This document shows positions 9,416 through 15,092 of a stretch of DNA of 29,178 nucleotides, in pieces. The notes below the pieces were generated by a model that saw nothing but the letters and a program-made list of their open reading frames with translations, was not told the DNA's origin and made no database searches. The translations under genes were made by a program, and so were the position numbers. The stretch spans positions 1 through 29,178 of the forward strand of contig DATKKX010000085.1 of assembly GCA_035542775.1 (NCBI GenBank), given 5' to 3'. Source of the DNA: DATKKX01 sp035542775. GTDB taxonomy: Bacteria; Planctomycetota; Phycisphaerae; UBA1845; UTPLA1. The stretch's first letter is position 1. Each line of letters opens with the position of its first letter.

Positions 9416-9444
9416 ATTATAACGAGAAGTGATTTCAAGCCCAA
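9416..9444 (-). promoter_or_regulatory. Sigma70-like promoter of the papain-family protease
   Basis: Read on the minus strand, a perfect TATAAT -10 box (9416-9421) lies 17 bp from TTGGGC (9439-9444). It would give a leader of roughly 110 nt before ATG 9298. The weak -35 suggests moderate strength or help from an activator. Confidence 0.55.
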
Positions 9445-9679
9445 GGCCAGCCGGCGGAAACGTTGGTTTTCTGTGGCCGATGTGGCCTGGGAGGGACCCG
9501 TGACCCCTGTTGTACGCCACGCGCGGGGCGGGGCGCCCCCCCACGCTGGACACGCACGCAAGCAATGGCAGGGGGAGTTGACGCCAGGCGGTGGCACTCG
9601 GCTATGCGCAGCCAACGGCGAATTAGCGAAGCCGTTCCATTCGGCCGGGAGGGGGTACGCCCGGAGCAGCGAGAAACGA

Positions 9680-9716
9680 GCACGGTATCCGTGGCTTTGC
9701 ATATCCACGTCCGTGC
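9680..9716. repeat. Two-part hairpin upstream of the zinc-ribbon gene
   Basis: GCACGG (9680-9685) pairs with CCGTGC (9711-9716), and inside it CGTGG (9690-9694) pairs with CCACG (9705-9709), separated by a 4/1 internal loop, with a 10-nt apical loop. It lies about 60 bp before ATG 9777. It could be a leader structure or a protein-binding dyad; no T-tract follows. Confidence 0.35.
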
Positions 9717-9776
9717 CGCTTGATCGTGCGGGTGCAACCGGAGTTGGGCGCTGATTGTATATGACGACGGCAAATC

Positions 9777-10223
9777 ATGATCCGCGCTTGCAGATGGGGC
9801 TTAACAGTAAGTTGCGTGCTGCTCCTGATTCTGAGTGTAGGCAGCGCGTGGTATTGGTGTTTCACATGGTGGGGGATAGCTCATGGCCACCTCTTGGTCT
9901 TATTGGCCGACGGGCTCGTGATCCTGTTTTGGTCTCCATGGCCTGTTCCACTGGATGTGCCGCATTTTGAGCTCACAAGAGCAGCGCTCGACTCCCCCAA
10001 CGAGTCCGGCGGCGGTACGGCGATACCCATCCTCTTGTTGGTCCTCATCCTACTTGTCCCGACCGTGCTCCTTTGGAGACGCAGCATGCGCCCGCCACCA
10101 GAGGGATTCTGCCGACGCTGCAATTATGATCTGACACGCAACACGTCGGGCCGATGTCCAGAGTGCGGCGAGGCGATCGCGCCACGGGGGAACGCGGAGG
10201 CGCCATTTCAGTTGGACCGTTAA
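9777..10223 (+). CDS. Small membrane protein with C-terminal zinc ribbon
   Basis: 148 residues. Hydrophobic helices at about 8-28, 36-52 and 81-100 are followed by a cytoplasm-type basic stretch and a treble of Cys pairs: C112-x2-C115 in CRRCNYDL and C127-x2-C130 in CPECGE. This C-x2-C-x-Y-[ND]-L ribbon attached to membrane segments recurs in planctomycete genomes as far as I recall, but I know no function for it. A second protein in this window (18987-19688) carries the same ribbon at its N-terminus. Start ATG has only a weak Shine-Dalgarno sequence. The gene stands alone between opposing genes. Confidence 0.75.
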   Translation: MIRACRWGLTVSCVLLLILSVGSAWYWCFTWWGIAHGHLLVLLADGLVILFWSPWPVPLDVPHFELTRAALDSPNESGGGTAIPILLLVLILLVPTVLLWRRSMRPPPEGFCRRCNYDLTRNTSGRCPECGEAIAPRGNAEAPFQLDR

Positions 10224-10333
10224 GCGTCGCGGGCGGGTGGAGGTTGACACTGGAGAGGGCTGAGTGGCGACGACCGCGAAGGATTGTTCGCCGTCCTTGC
10301 CCGCTTGTCAGGCGCTGTAGCGGCGTCGGTGCT

Positions 10334-10825
10334 TTACGGCGGGCTTGCCTTGAACCGCATGCCGGTGATGGTCCCCTCGAAGACAATATTCCCGTTGAGC
10401 AGTGCCTGGGTGTCGCAGATGAATCTGCGGCTGCGATGCTCGACGCCGCGGGCCAGGAAAATCAGCCTGGCGGGAGGAACCACCGAATCGCGGAATTTGA
10501 CCTTGTCGATGGCCCCAAAGGCCATGAAGCTGTTCTCCTGGGGAAAGAGCAAGCCCAGGCAGAAGGCCGAAAGTTGGGCGGCGGATTCCAGCATCAGGAT
10601 TCCAGGGAAGAGGGGGTTGCCGGGCATGTGCCCGCGGCACCACCATTCGTCCGGGCGGATATCGCGGTAGGCGGCCGCGGTGATGTTCTCGCGGTCGACG
10701 TGAATGATCGCGTCGAGCTGGGCGAATTCGAATTTCTGGGGCAAGGCCTGATAGATCTGCTCTCGCGAATACAACACGCGAGAGCAATCCAGTGTCGCAG
10801 TGTCCAGGAGGGGAACAGGGGGCAT
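10334..10825 (-). CDS. FabZ/FabA-like hotdog-fold 3-hydroxyacyl-ACP dehydratase
   Basis: 163 residues, the right size for FabZ-type hotdog enzymes that dehydrate 3-hydroxyacyl-ACP in fatty acid synthesis. The active-site block is visible: His66 in GHMPGNPLFPG and the acidic residue Glu80 in ILMLESAAQ, matching the family's H and E pair. The following GAIDKVKFRDSVVPP stretch fits the substrate-tunnel strand (usual FabZ: KFR..V.PGD). Slightly longer N-terminus than housekeeping FabZ, so it may serve a specialised acyl chain. ATG 10825 is chosen over the adjacent TTG, with AGGA 7 nt upstream. No acyl carrier protein or other fab gene is adjacent. Confidence 0.85.
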   Translation of the reverse strand: MPPVPLLDTATLDCSRVLYSREQIYQALPQKFEFAQLDAIIHVDRENITAAAYRDIRPDEWWCRGHMPGNPLFPGILMLESAAQLSAFCLGLLFPQENSFMAFGAIDKVKFRDSVVPPARLIFLARGVEHRSRRFICDTQALLNGNIVFEGTITGMRFKASPP

Positions 10826-10924
10826 CAACGAATCCTAATCAGCGAGGCGGCACAGGGATTCCCCTCCGCGGCGGGGTCCCGAACACCACCGAGATCATGG
10901 CACCGAACCGTCCCAGAGGATCAA

Positions 10925-10958
10925 CACGGCAGGCCGGTGACCACAGTCACAAGCCGTG
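10925..10958. terminator. Hairpin downstream of the H1-like gene
   Basis: CACGGC (10925-10930) pairs with GCCGTG (10953-10958), and inside GTGAC (10937-10941) pairs with GTCAC (10946-10950) around a CACA loop. It lies 34 nt past the stop of the minus-strand H1-like gene and before the FabZ-like gene. There is no T-tract, so transcript end protection or factor-dependent termination is more likely than intrinsic termination. Confidence 0.35.
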
Positions 10959-10991
10959 CAGACAGTCGGCTCAGGATGTAGAGCGTGCGGA

Positions 10992-11180
10992 CTACGCGCT
11001 GGTTCCAGACTCAGCGGATCGCACTTCAAGGATTTTCTTGCGGACGTCCTGGGCCGCGTTCTTGATCTCCTGCATTGATTTGCGAACTCGCGTGCCGGCG
11101 GCTTTGTTGCCGCCCTCAGCCTTGGCGACGTCCTCTGCAGCGGCCTCCACGAGTTGCTTGAGGCGCTCGTATTCCTGCAT
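10992..11180 (-). CDS. Histone H1-like (Hc1-type) small DNA-binding protein
   Basis: 62 residues starting MQEYERLKQLVEAA. The pattern EYERLKQLV...GNKAAGTRVRKSMQEIKNAAQDVRKKILE matches the short H1/Hc1-type proteins found in planctomycetes and chlamydiae, where a predicted helical pair with basic patches binds DNA and helps compact the nucleoid. This member is short and lacks a long Lys/Ala-rich tail. ATG 11180 is chosen because AGGAG lies 8 nt upstream; a longer frame to 11249 would add residues unlike the family. A very good promoter (TTGATA-17-TAGACT) precedes it, consistent with an abundant structural protein. Divergent from rpmH. Confidence 0.85.
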   Translation of the reverse strand: MQEYERLKQLVEAAAEDVAKAEGGNKAAGTRVRKSMQEIKNAAQDVRKKILEVRSAESGTSA

Positions 11181-11263
11181 CACCGTTTCTCCTGTCCTGC
11201 AACCAAAGGGTGCGTGTGCTCGAATTCCATGCTCCAACGCCACCCCCAACGGCTTTGGGCGGG

Positions 11264-11292
11264 AGTCTAACAGACAGGCTATGCGATATCAA
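11264..11292 (-). promoter_or_regulatory. Sigma70-like promoter of the H1-like gene
   Basis: On the minus strand, TTGATA (11287-11292) and TAGACT (11264-11269) are separated by 17 bp. The leader would be about 75-80 nt. A small CCCAA/TTGGG stem lies just downstream of the -10. Confidence 0.6.
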
Positions 11293-11363
11293 ACCGCCGA
11301 TCACCGATTCTTGGCCGTTTTAGGGATCAGGAATCGGGTATCGGAATGACCCGCAGGGGCCCC

Positions 11364-11392
11364 TTGCAATGACGACGCGACTCGCGTAACAT
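11364..11392 (+). promoter_or_regulatory. Sigma70-like promoter of rpmH
   Basis: TTGCAA (11364-11369) and TAACAT (11387-11392) with exactly 17 bp between them. Initiation near 11399 would leave a leader of about 38 nt before GTG 11437. Confidence 0.6.
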
Positions 11393-11436
11393 GGCGGGGC
11401 TACAGACAACCAGGAGAACGTAGAAAGGATCATCCC

Positions 11437-11574
11437 GTGCATTACCCGCATCGTCTCAGCTCGCGGAAGCGATACCGAAAGCAGGGCTTTCGCGCCAGAA
11501 TGCGAACTCACGGCGGCAGGAACGTCCTCGCGCGTAAGCGACGTATCGGACGAAGCTTAAACATCAAGCCGTGA
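11437..11574 (+). CDS. rpmH: 50S ribosomal protein L34
   Basis: 45 residues, the usual length of bL34, and 17 of them Arg or Lys. The diagnostic core is GFRARMRTHGGRNVLARKRR (residues 17-36), matching the family's GFRxRM-T--GR-VL--RR block. The N-terminus (VHYPHRLSSRKRYRKQ) differs from the common MKRT-QPS form. Start is GTG with AAAGG about 8 nt upstream; there is no in-frame ATG before it. Located on the large subunit near the exit tunnel. In most bacteria rpmH is followed by rnpA near dnaA; here the next gene is an opposing LmbE-type deacetylase and no rnpA is seen. It has its own promoter and sits back-to-back with the H1-like gene. Confidence 0.88.
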   Translation: MHYPHRLSSRKRYRKQGFRARMRTHGGRNVLARKRRIGRSLNIKP

Positions 11575-11629
11575 CGCTATTCCCTGTGTTGACGACTCTG
11601 GGCCCTTGTGCCCCTGCTCTGTGAGCGGT

Positions 11630-11649
11630 GCGTGCAAGGTGCTGCACGC
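11630..11649. terminator. Hairpin between rpmH and the convergent lmbE-type gene
   Basis: GCGTGCA (11630-11636) and TGCACGC (11643-11649) form a perfect 7-bp stem with a 6-nt loop. It lies 56 nt past the rpmH stop and 13 nt before the opposing stop, so it could end transcripts from both sides. No T-tract. Confidence 0.4.
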
Positions 11650-11661
11650 CAGGAGGCCACC

Positions 11662-12429
11662 CTACACCCTTGGCGGGTCGATCGGGGATGGCACGGGCCA
11701 TTCGTTAAAAAGCGGCATGATATCCGCAACTCCCAGCGGCCGCGGGACCGCATAGAGTTCTCCGTACTTGTAGCCGCATGCGCCGCCCTCATAGCCGGCA
11801 TTGGACAGGATGTAGTGTTTGAGATTTTCCAGGCGCTGCGCGGGGAACTGCGACTGGTAGCACGCCACCGCAGCGAGCTTCTGTTCGATGGTGTCGGTGA
11901 TATCCACCACGAACTGCACCGGAAAGTGGAGCGACTCCGCGGCCCGCGGGATGGGACGGTAGATCAGGTGGTCGACCCGATGCGGCGGTGTGCCAGCGAA
12001 GCGGTCGTCCCATTTCGTCAGCTGCGAATAGAACCGCACGGCCTCGGTAATCAGTTGGGCCTGATAGTGATCCGGCGAGGCCGCCACTGTGCGGCCCGCT
12101 TCGCCCACCAGGATCCGCGGTCGGTACTTGCGGACCACGGCCGCCACCGCATAACGGGCCTCGGGGCTGTCCATCAACTGCCGATTGGGCAAACCGAGCA
12201 CCTCGCACACGGACACGCCGAGTATCTCGGCAGCGGCCTGCGCCTCCTTGAGACGCACCTCCGGTGAGCCGCGGGGCGTTGGCTCACCGTTCGTCATGTG
12301 GATCATCCCCACGCGGTACCCCTGCTTGCAGAGCTTGGCGATCGTGCCCCCGCACCCGATCTCCAGATCGTCGGGGTGGGCAGCCGTGAACACGATATCG
12401 AGTCGATCCACGCCGTGAGTCGTTTGCAT
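11662..12429 (-). CDS. LmbE/PIG-L family zinc N-acetylglucosaminide-type deacetylase
   Basis: 255 residues. The family removes N-acetyl groups from GlcNAc-linked substrates such as the bacillithiol or mycothiol precursors and other glycans. The zinc site is visible: His18 and Asp21 in AAHPDDLEIGCGGT, and His121 in SPDHYQA. The region after it (residues about 150-180) also fits BshB1-like members. Nothing nearby points to thiol biosynthesis, so the substrate stays open. ATG 12429 is chosen because the family core starts within 15 residues of it and AAAGGAG lies 10 nt upstream. A promoter at 12551-12579 and a possible three-way-junction RNA at 12457-12517 make a leader of about 115 nt. Confidence 0.88.
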   Translation of the reverse strand: MQTTHGVDRLDIVFTAAHPDDLEIGCGGTIAKLCKQGYRVGMIHMTNGEPTPRGSPEVRLKEAQAAAEILGVSVCEVLGLPNRQLMDSPEARYAVAAVVRKYRPRILVGEAGRTVAASPDHYQAQLITEAVRFYSQLTKWDDRFAGTPPHRVDHLIYRPIPRAAESLHFPVQFVVDITDTIEQKLAAVACYQSQFPAQRLENLKHYILSNAGYEGGACGYKYGELYAVPRPLGVADIMPLFNEWPVPSPIDPPRV

Positions 12430-12456
12430 GGTCTCAGTGCTCCTTTGGGTCGCACC

Positions 12457-12517
12457 AACGCCGGTCGGCAGTGTCGGCGATTGCAGCCGACGAGCCCGGC
12501 GGTCCGGGGCCGGCGTT
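12457..12517 (-). promoter_or_regulatory. Candidate structured leader (three-way junction) of the LmbE-type gene
   Basis: Closing stem P1: AACGCCGG (12457-12464) with CCGGCGTT (12510-12517), 8 bp perfect. P2: GTCGGC (12473-12478) with GCCGAC (12486-12491), 7-nt loop. P3: CCCGG (12495-12499) with CCGGG (12504-12508), 4-nt loop. The element lies in the leader between the predicted promoter and the Shine-Dalgarno sequence (near 12440-12444). It resembles no riboswitch class I know. High GC raises the chance rate of such stems. Confidence 0.4.
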
Positions 12518-12550
12518 CCAGCCGTTTCGTAACATGGGCGGTCGAGATCA

Positions 12551-12579
12551 ATGATAGGCCGGTGTGCAGCCGCGGGCAA
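12551..12579 (-). promoter_or_regulatory. Sigma70-like promoter of the LmbE-type gene
   Basis: On the minus strand, TTGCCC (12574-12579) and TATCAT (12551-12556) are 17 bp apart. Transcription would begin near 12544. Confidence 0.5.
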
Positions 12580-12689
12580 TCGCGACCTCAGGGCGGTACA
12601 TGTGCGTGGAGGATGGCAGGCTCCGGCCGTTGGACTCTTTTTCCAGCCTGTGCCAGGTGGATTCCCGGGCATTCGCGGCCATGGAGGAG

Positions 12690-12718
12690 TTGTGCCCTCG
12701 GAGAAACTTGAATACCAT
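12690..12718 (+). promoter_or_regulatory. Possible promoter of the HEAT-RsbW-STAS-MlaE operon
   Basis: TTGTGC (12690-12695), 17 bp, TACCAT (12713-12718). The expected start of transcription falls on or beside ATG 12725, so the first message could be leaderless. The hexamers are only fair matches. Confidence 0.3.
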
Positions 12719-12724
12719 CAAGGG

Positions 12725-13207
12725 ATGCATCATGAAGCACTACACGGCCCACCACCGAGCGTGCAGGGGGCCGGGCTGCGCGCGTGGCTGAAGAAGGGGC
12801 TGGCATCGATCGCCATTCTGTGGCCGGTGATGCTGGCGGGGTGCGAGAGCAGGCCTGTGTCGTACCGAGCGGCGATCCAGTCGGCGAATCCGGATGAACG
12901 AATTCGCGGCATTCGCGCCGCGGCGGAGGCCAAAGACCAGCACGCCGTACCGTTGCTGGTGGACCGGCTGGAAGACGAGGACGAAGCGGTCCGTTTCTTT
13001 GCGATCATCGCGTTGGGCAAGATCACGGGGCAGCGGTTCGGGTACGACTACGCGTTGCCGGCCAGCCAGCGAGCCGAGGCGGTGGAGCGGTGGCGGGAGT
13101 ATCTGCGGCGCGGGTCGCGGACGGCATCCTCATCGGGCTCGTCTGCCGCGGCGCACGAACCAGCCGGCGCGACGACCGATGCTGGAGTCCGGGGGGGGAT
13201 GCCATGA
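12725..13207 (+). CDS. HEAT-repeat lipoprotein
   Basis: 160 residues. A basic, hydrophobic signal ends in the lipobox VMLAGC with the lipid-attachment Cys40. Residues about 53-105 (NPDERIRGIRAAAEA, then AVPLLVDRLEDEDEAVRFFA) form HEAT-type helical repeats used for protein binding, followed by a short TGQRFGYDY segment and a Ser/Ala-rich tail. It would sit on the periplasmic or outer-membrane face. Start choice is uncertain: ATG 12725 has AAGGG touching it, GTG 12761 would give a more compact signal, and ATG 12732 with better spacing is out of frame. The stop overlaps the RsbW-like start by 4 nt, so the two are coupled. It may relay an envelope state to the downstream switch; that is inference. 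Confidence 0.75.
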   Translation: MHHEALHGPPPSVQGAGLRAWLKKGLASIAILWPVMLAGCESRPVSYRAAIQSANPDERIRGIRAAAEAKDQHAVPLLVDRLEDEDEAVRFFAIIALGKITGQRFGYDYALPASQRAEAVERWREYLRRGSRTASSSGSSAAAHEPAGATTDAGVRGGMP

Positions 13208-13692
13208 GCGGACAGAGCACGGTCCAGTTGAACATTGTCAGCGAGCCGAAAAGCCTGCCGGTCGTTCGCAGCGCGGTTGAACGGATGGCGGAGTTGGAGG
13301 GTTTCAACGCTCCTGATATCCATGCGTTTGTGCTGGCCATTGACGAGGCTCTGGCCAACGTCATCAAGCATGGTTACGGGGGACGACCGGATCAGCCGAT
13401 CACGATTACGCTGAGCACGGTGAAGAAAGGCGACGGGCGACGGGGAATCGCCGTCGCGGTGCGCGACAAGGGCCGGCAGGTGGACCCGAAGACGATTCGC
13501 GGGCGAGATCTTGACGATGTCCGCCCCGGCGGGCTGGGTGTGCACATCATTCAGATGGTCATGGACGAATACGATTACAGTTGCCCTCCCGACGGCGGCA
13601 TGCTTCTGCGGATGGTCAAGTACCTCGAGCCGCAGCCCAGCCTGGCGGGCAAGGATGGGACGGTGGCAGGGCAGTCGGATCGCAAGACCTGA
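13204..13692 (+). CDS. RsbW/SpoIIAB-type anti-sigma factor and serine kinase
   Basis: 162 residues with the GHKL ATPase motifs in order: N-box Glu48 and Asn52 in AIDEALANVIKHG, DxG-type box Asp88-Lys-Gly90 in VRDKG, and the glycine box GGLG at 109-112. Proteins of this type bind a sigma factor and also phosphorylate a STAS antagonist, releasing one partner or the other. ATG 13204 overlaps the preceding stop (ATGA); upstream in-frame codons belong to the lipoprotein gene read in another frame. The antagonist is the next gene. No sigma factor is adjacent, so the released partner is unknown. Confidence 0.9.
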   Translation: MSGQSTVQLNIVSEPKSLPVVRSAVERMAELEGFNAPDIHAFVLAIDEALANVIKHGYGGRPDQPITITLSTVKKGDGRRGIAVAVRDKGRQVDPKTIRGRDLDDVRPGGLGVHIIQMVMDEYDYSCPPDGGMLLRMVKYLEPQPSLAGKDGTVAGQSDRKT

Positions 13693-13721
13693 GGGCGCAT
13701 TAACCACGAAGACCGAATACC

Positions 13722-14072
13722 ATGTCAGAAAACGAAACAAACCTCGTTCGAGACGTTCGCAGGGCGGATGACGGCACATTGGTGGTACTCAGCGGCGACG
13801 TGGATCTGCATCATTCACCGGCTCTGCATGCGGCCCTCGTGGAAGTGGCCGGCAATCGACCCAAGCGGCTGATGATCGATCTGTCCGAAGTGCCGTACAT
13901 GGACTCCTCGGGCGTGGGCACGCTGGTGGAGGTCTTTCGGCGCGTCACCGCCTACAAGGGAAAGATGGTCTTGTTCGGTCTGAATCCGCGCGTCCGCAGT
14001 GTGTTCGAGATCACCAAGCTGGACCGTTTCTTCACGATTTGTGAGAATGAGGAACAAGCCGTCAAGGTTTGA
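13722..14072 (+). CDS. STAS-domain anti-sigma factor antagonist (SpoIIAA/RsbV-like)
   Basis: 116 residues, one STAS domain. The phosphorylation loop is intact: PYMDSSGVGTLVE with Ser62 (or Ser63) at the position phosphorylated in SpoIIAA. It should be the substrate of the RsbW-like kinase 29 nt upstream. It also lies 28 nt before an MlaE-type permease, and in the Mla lipid-transport system the STAS protein MlaB binds the transporter ATPase. So it may serve either partner switching, transporter control, or both. No convincing Shine-Dalgarno sequence; translation may depend on coupling. Confidence 0.9.
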   Translation: MSENETNLVRDVRRADDGTLVVLSGDVDLHHSPALHAALVEVAGNRPKRLMIDLSEVPYMDSSGVGTLVEVFRRVTAYKGKMVLFGLNPRVRSVFEITKLDRFFTICENEEQAVKV

Positions 14073-14100
14073 GGCTTTCGCGTAGCGAGTAGCGATCCTT

Positions 14101-14973
14101 ATGAGCGAATCGCCCAGCCAGACCAGTCCGCCACCCCCGGCGCCGAAGCCCATCGTTCGGGGGCTGGAGCTCATCGGCGAAGCCACTATCAGACAGGCGG
14201 GGGTCGTCTCCCGTTTTCTCGAATTCCTGGGTGGCGCCACATACCTGATCGGCGACACGCTGGCCTGGACATACCGCACGCTGGTCCGGCGCAAGAGCCG
14301 CTTCGGCCGTGAACATCTCTGGGCCCAGATGGTCCGCGTGGGCGTTCGGAGCATCCCGATCGTCTCGCTGGTGCAGGTGTTCATCGGCATCATTCTGGCC
14401 CTGCAGATGGCCCCGACGCTGAGGAACTACGGACAGATCCAACGGGTCGCGGACATCGTGGCCATTGCCATGTTCCGCGAGTTGGGTCCCCTGCTTTCAG
14501 GGATCGTCCTGTCGGGTTTTGCCGGAGCCAGCATCGCGGCGGAGCTCGGGACGATGGTGGAAGGTGAAGAGATCAAGGCCCTCCGCGCCTGCGCCCTCAA
14601 CCCGGTCCGGTTTCTGGTCATGCCGCGGTTTCTGGCCACCGTGATCATGCTGACCATGCTCACCGTAATCGCGGACGTGGTCGGCGTGCTCGGCGGGCTC
14701 GTGACCAGTACGCTGGTGCTGAACATCGCCCCCGAATCGTACATGAGCTATACGCGGGCGGCCCTGACCAACAGGGACTTCATCACCGGCCTGGTCAAAG
14801 CCGGCGTTTTCGGCGTGATGATCTCGATGATTGCCTGCTACGAAGGGCTGAACGTGACCGGCGGGGCCGAGGGCGTCGGCCGGGCCACCACCAGCACGGT
14901 GGTCAAGTCCATCGTGGCCCTCATCACGGCGGACGTGGTCTTTACCGCCGTTTTCTATGCGTTCAAGCTGTAA
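14101..14973 (+). CDS. MlaE-family ABC transporter permease
   Basis: 290 residues. After a Pro-rich cytoplasmic N-terminus come an amphipathic helix and about five membrane segments. The family core is clear: RELGPLLSGIVLSGFAG (about 129-145) followed by AAELGTMVEGEEIKAL, the coupling-loop region, and TRDFITG-like LTNRDFITGLVK near 223-234. MlaE permeases move phospholipids or sterol-like lipids between membranes, working with an ATPase (MlaF) and an MCE protein (MlaD). Neither lies downstream here: the next gene, 119 nt on, encodes a DUF819 protein. The partners must be elsewhere or lost. Follows the STAS gene by 28 nt. Confidence 0.9.
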   Translation: MSESPSQTSPPPPAPKPIVRGLELIGEATIRQAGVVSRFLEFLGGATYLIGDTLAWTYRTLVRRKSRFGREHLWAQMVRVGVRSIPIVSLVQVFIGIILALQMAPTLRNYGQIQRVADIVAIAMFRELGPLLSGIVLSGFAGASIAAELGTMVEGEEIKALRACALNPVRFLVMPRFLATVIMLTMLTVIADVVGVLGGLVTSTLVLNIAPESYMSYTRAALTNRDFITGLVKAGVFGVMISMIACYEGLNVTGGAEGVGRATTSTVVKSIVALITADVVFTAVFYAFKL

Positions 14974-15092
14974 GGCCTTCCCTGGGTATTCCCCCGCGAC
15001 AACCAGTCACCGCTCCTCGTCGCATCCTGGAAGACGGGGGGAGTCATGATCATCCGTAGGCGCGAGGGTTCGCGGCCACTACTATCGACCCG

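Larger units (their letters stand above)
9299..9776. other. 478-base intergenic region between divergent genes
   Basis: Holds the protease promoter and leader on the minus strand (9299-9444) and a hairpin at 9680-9716 upstream of the plus-strand zinc-ribbon gene. The protease leader can form a stem of CCGCAAG/TTTGCGG type around 9336-9352. Open frames crossing 9394-9773 on both strands have no recognisable domain and look like GC-driven noise. The stretch 9445-9679 shows nothing I can assign. Confidence 0.6.

Noticed and set aside
8771..9754. Plus-strand frame of 327 codons over the protease start and its promoter
   Set aside because: It crosses the protease coding region and promoter in antisense, with no domain and no ribosome binding site.
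9394..9773. Overlapping minus-strand frames in the spacer upstream of the protease
   Set aside because: They cross the perfect TATAAT promoter, have no domain and show mixed codon use.
10154..10981. Plus-strand frame of 275 codons opposite the FabZ-like gene
   Set aside because: Antisense to a gene with an intact active site; no recognisable domain.
12564..12791. Short frame starting ATG 12732 with good Shine-Dalgarno spacing before the lipoprotein signal
   Set aside because: It ends after about 20 residues without a lipobox. A frameshift into the lipoprotein frame is possible, but one reading cannot tell sequencing error from chance.
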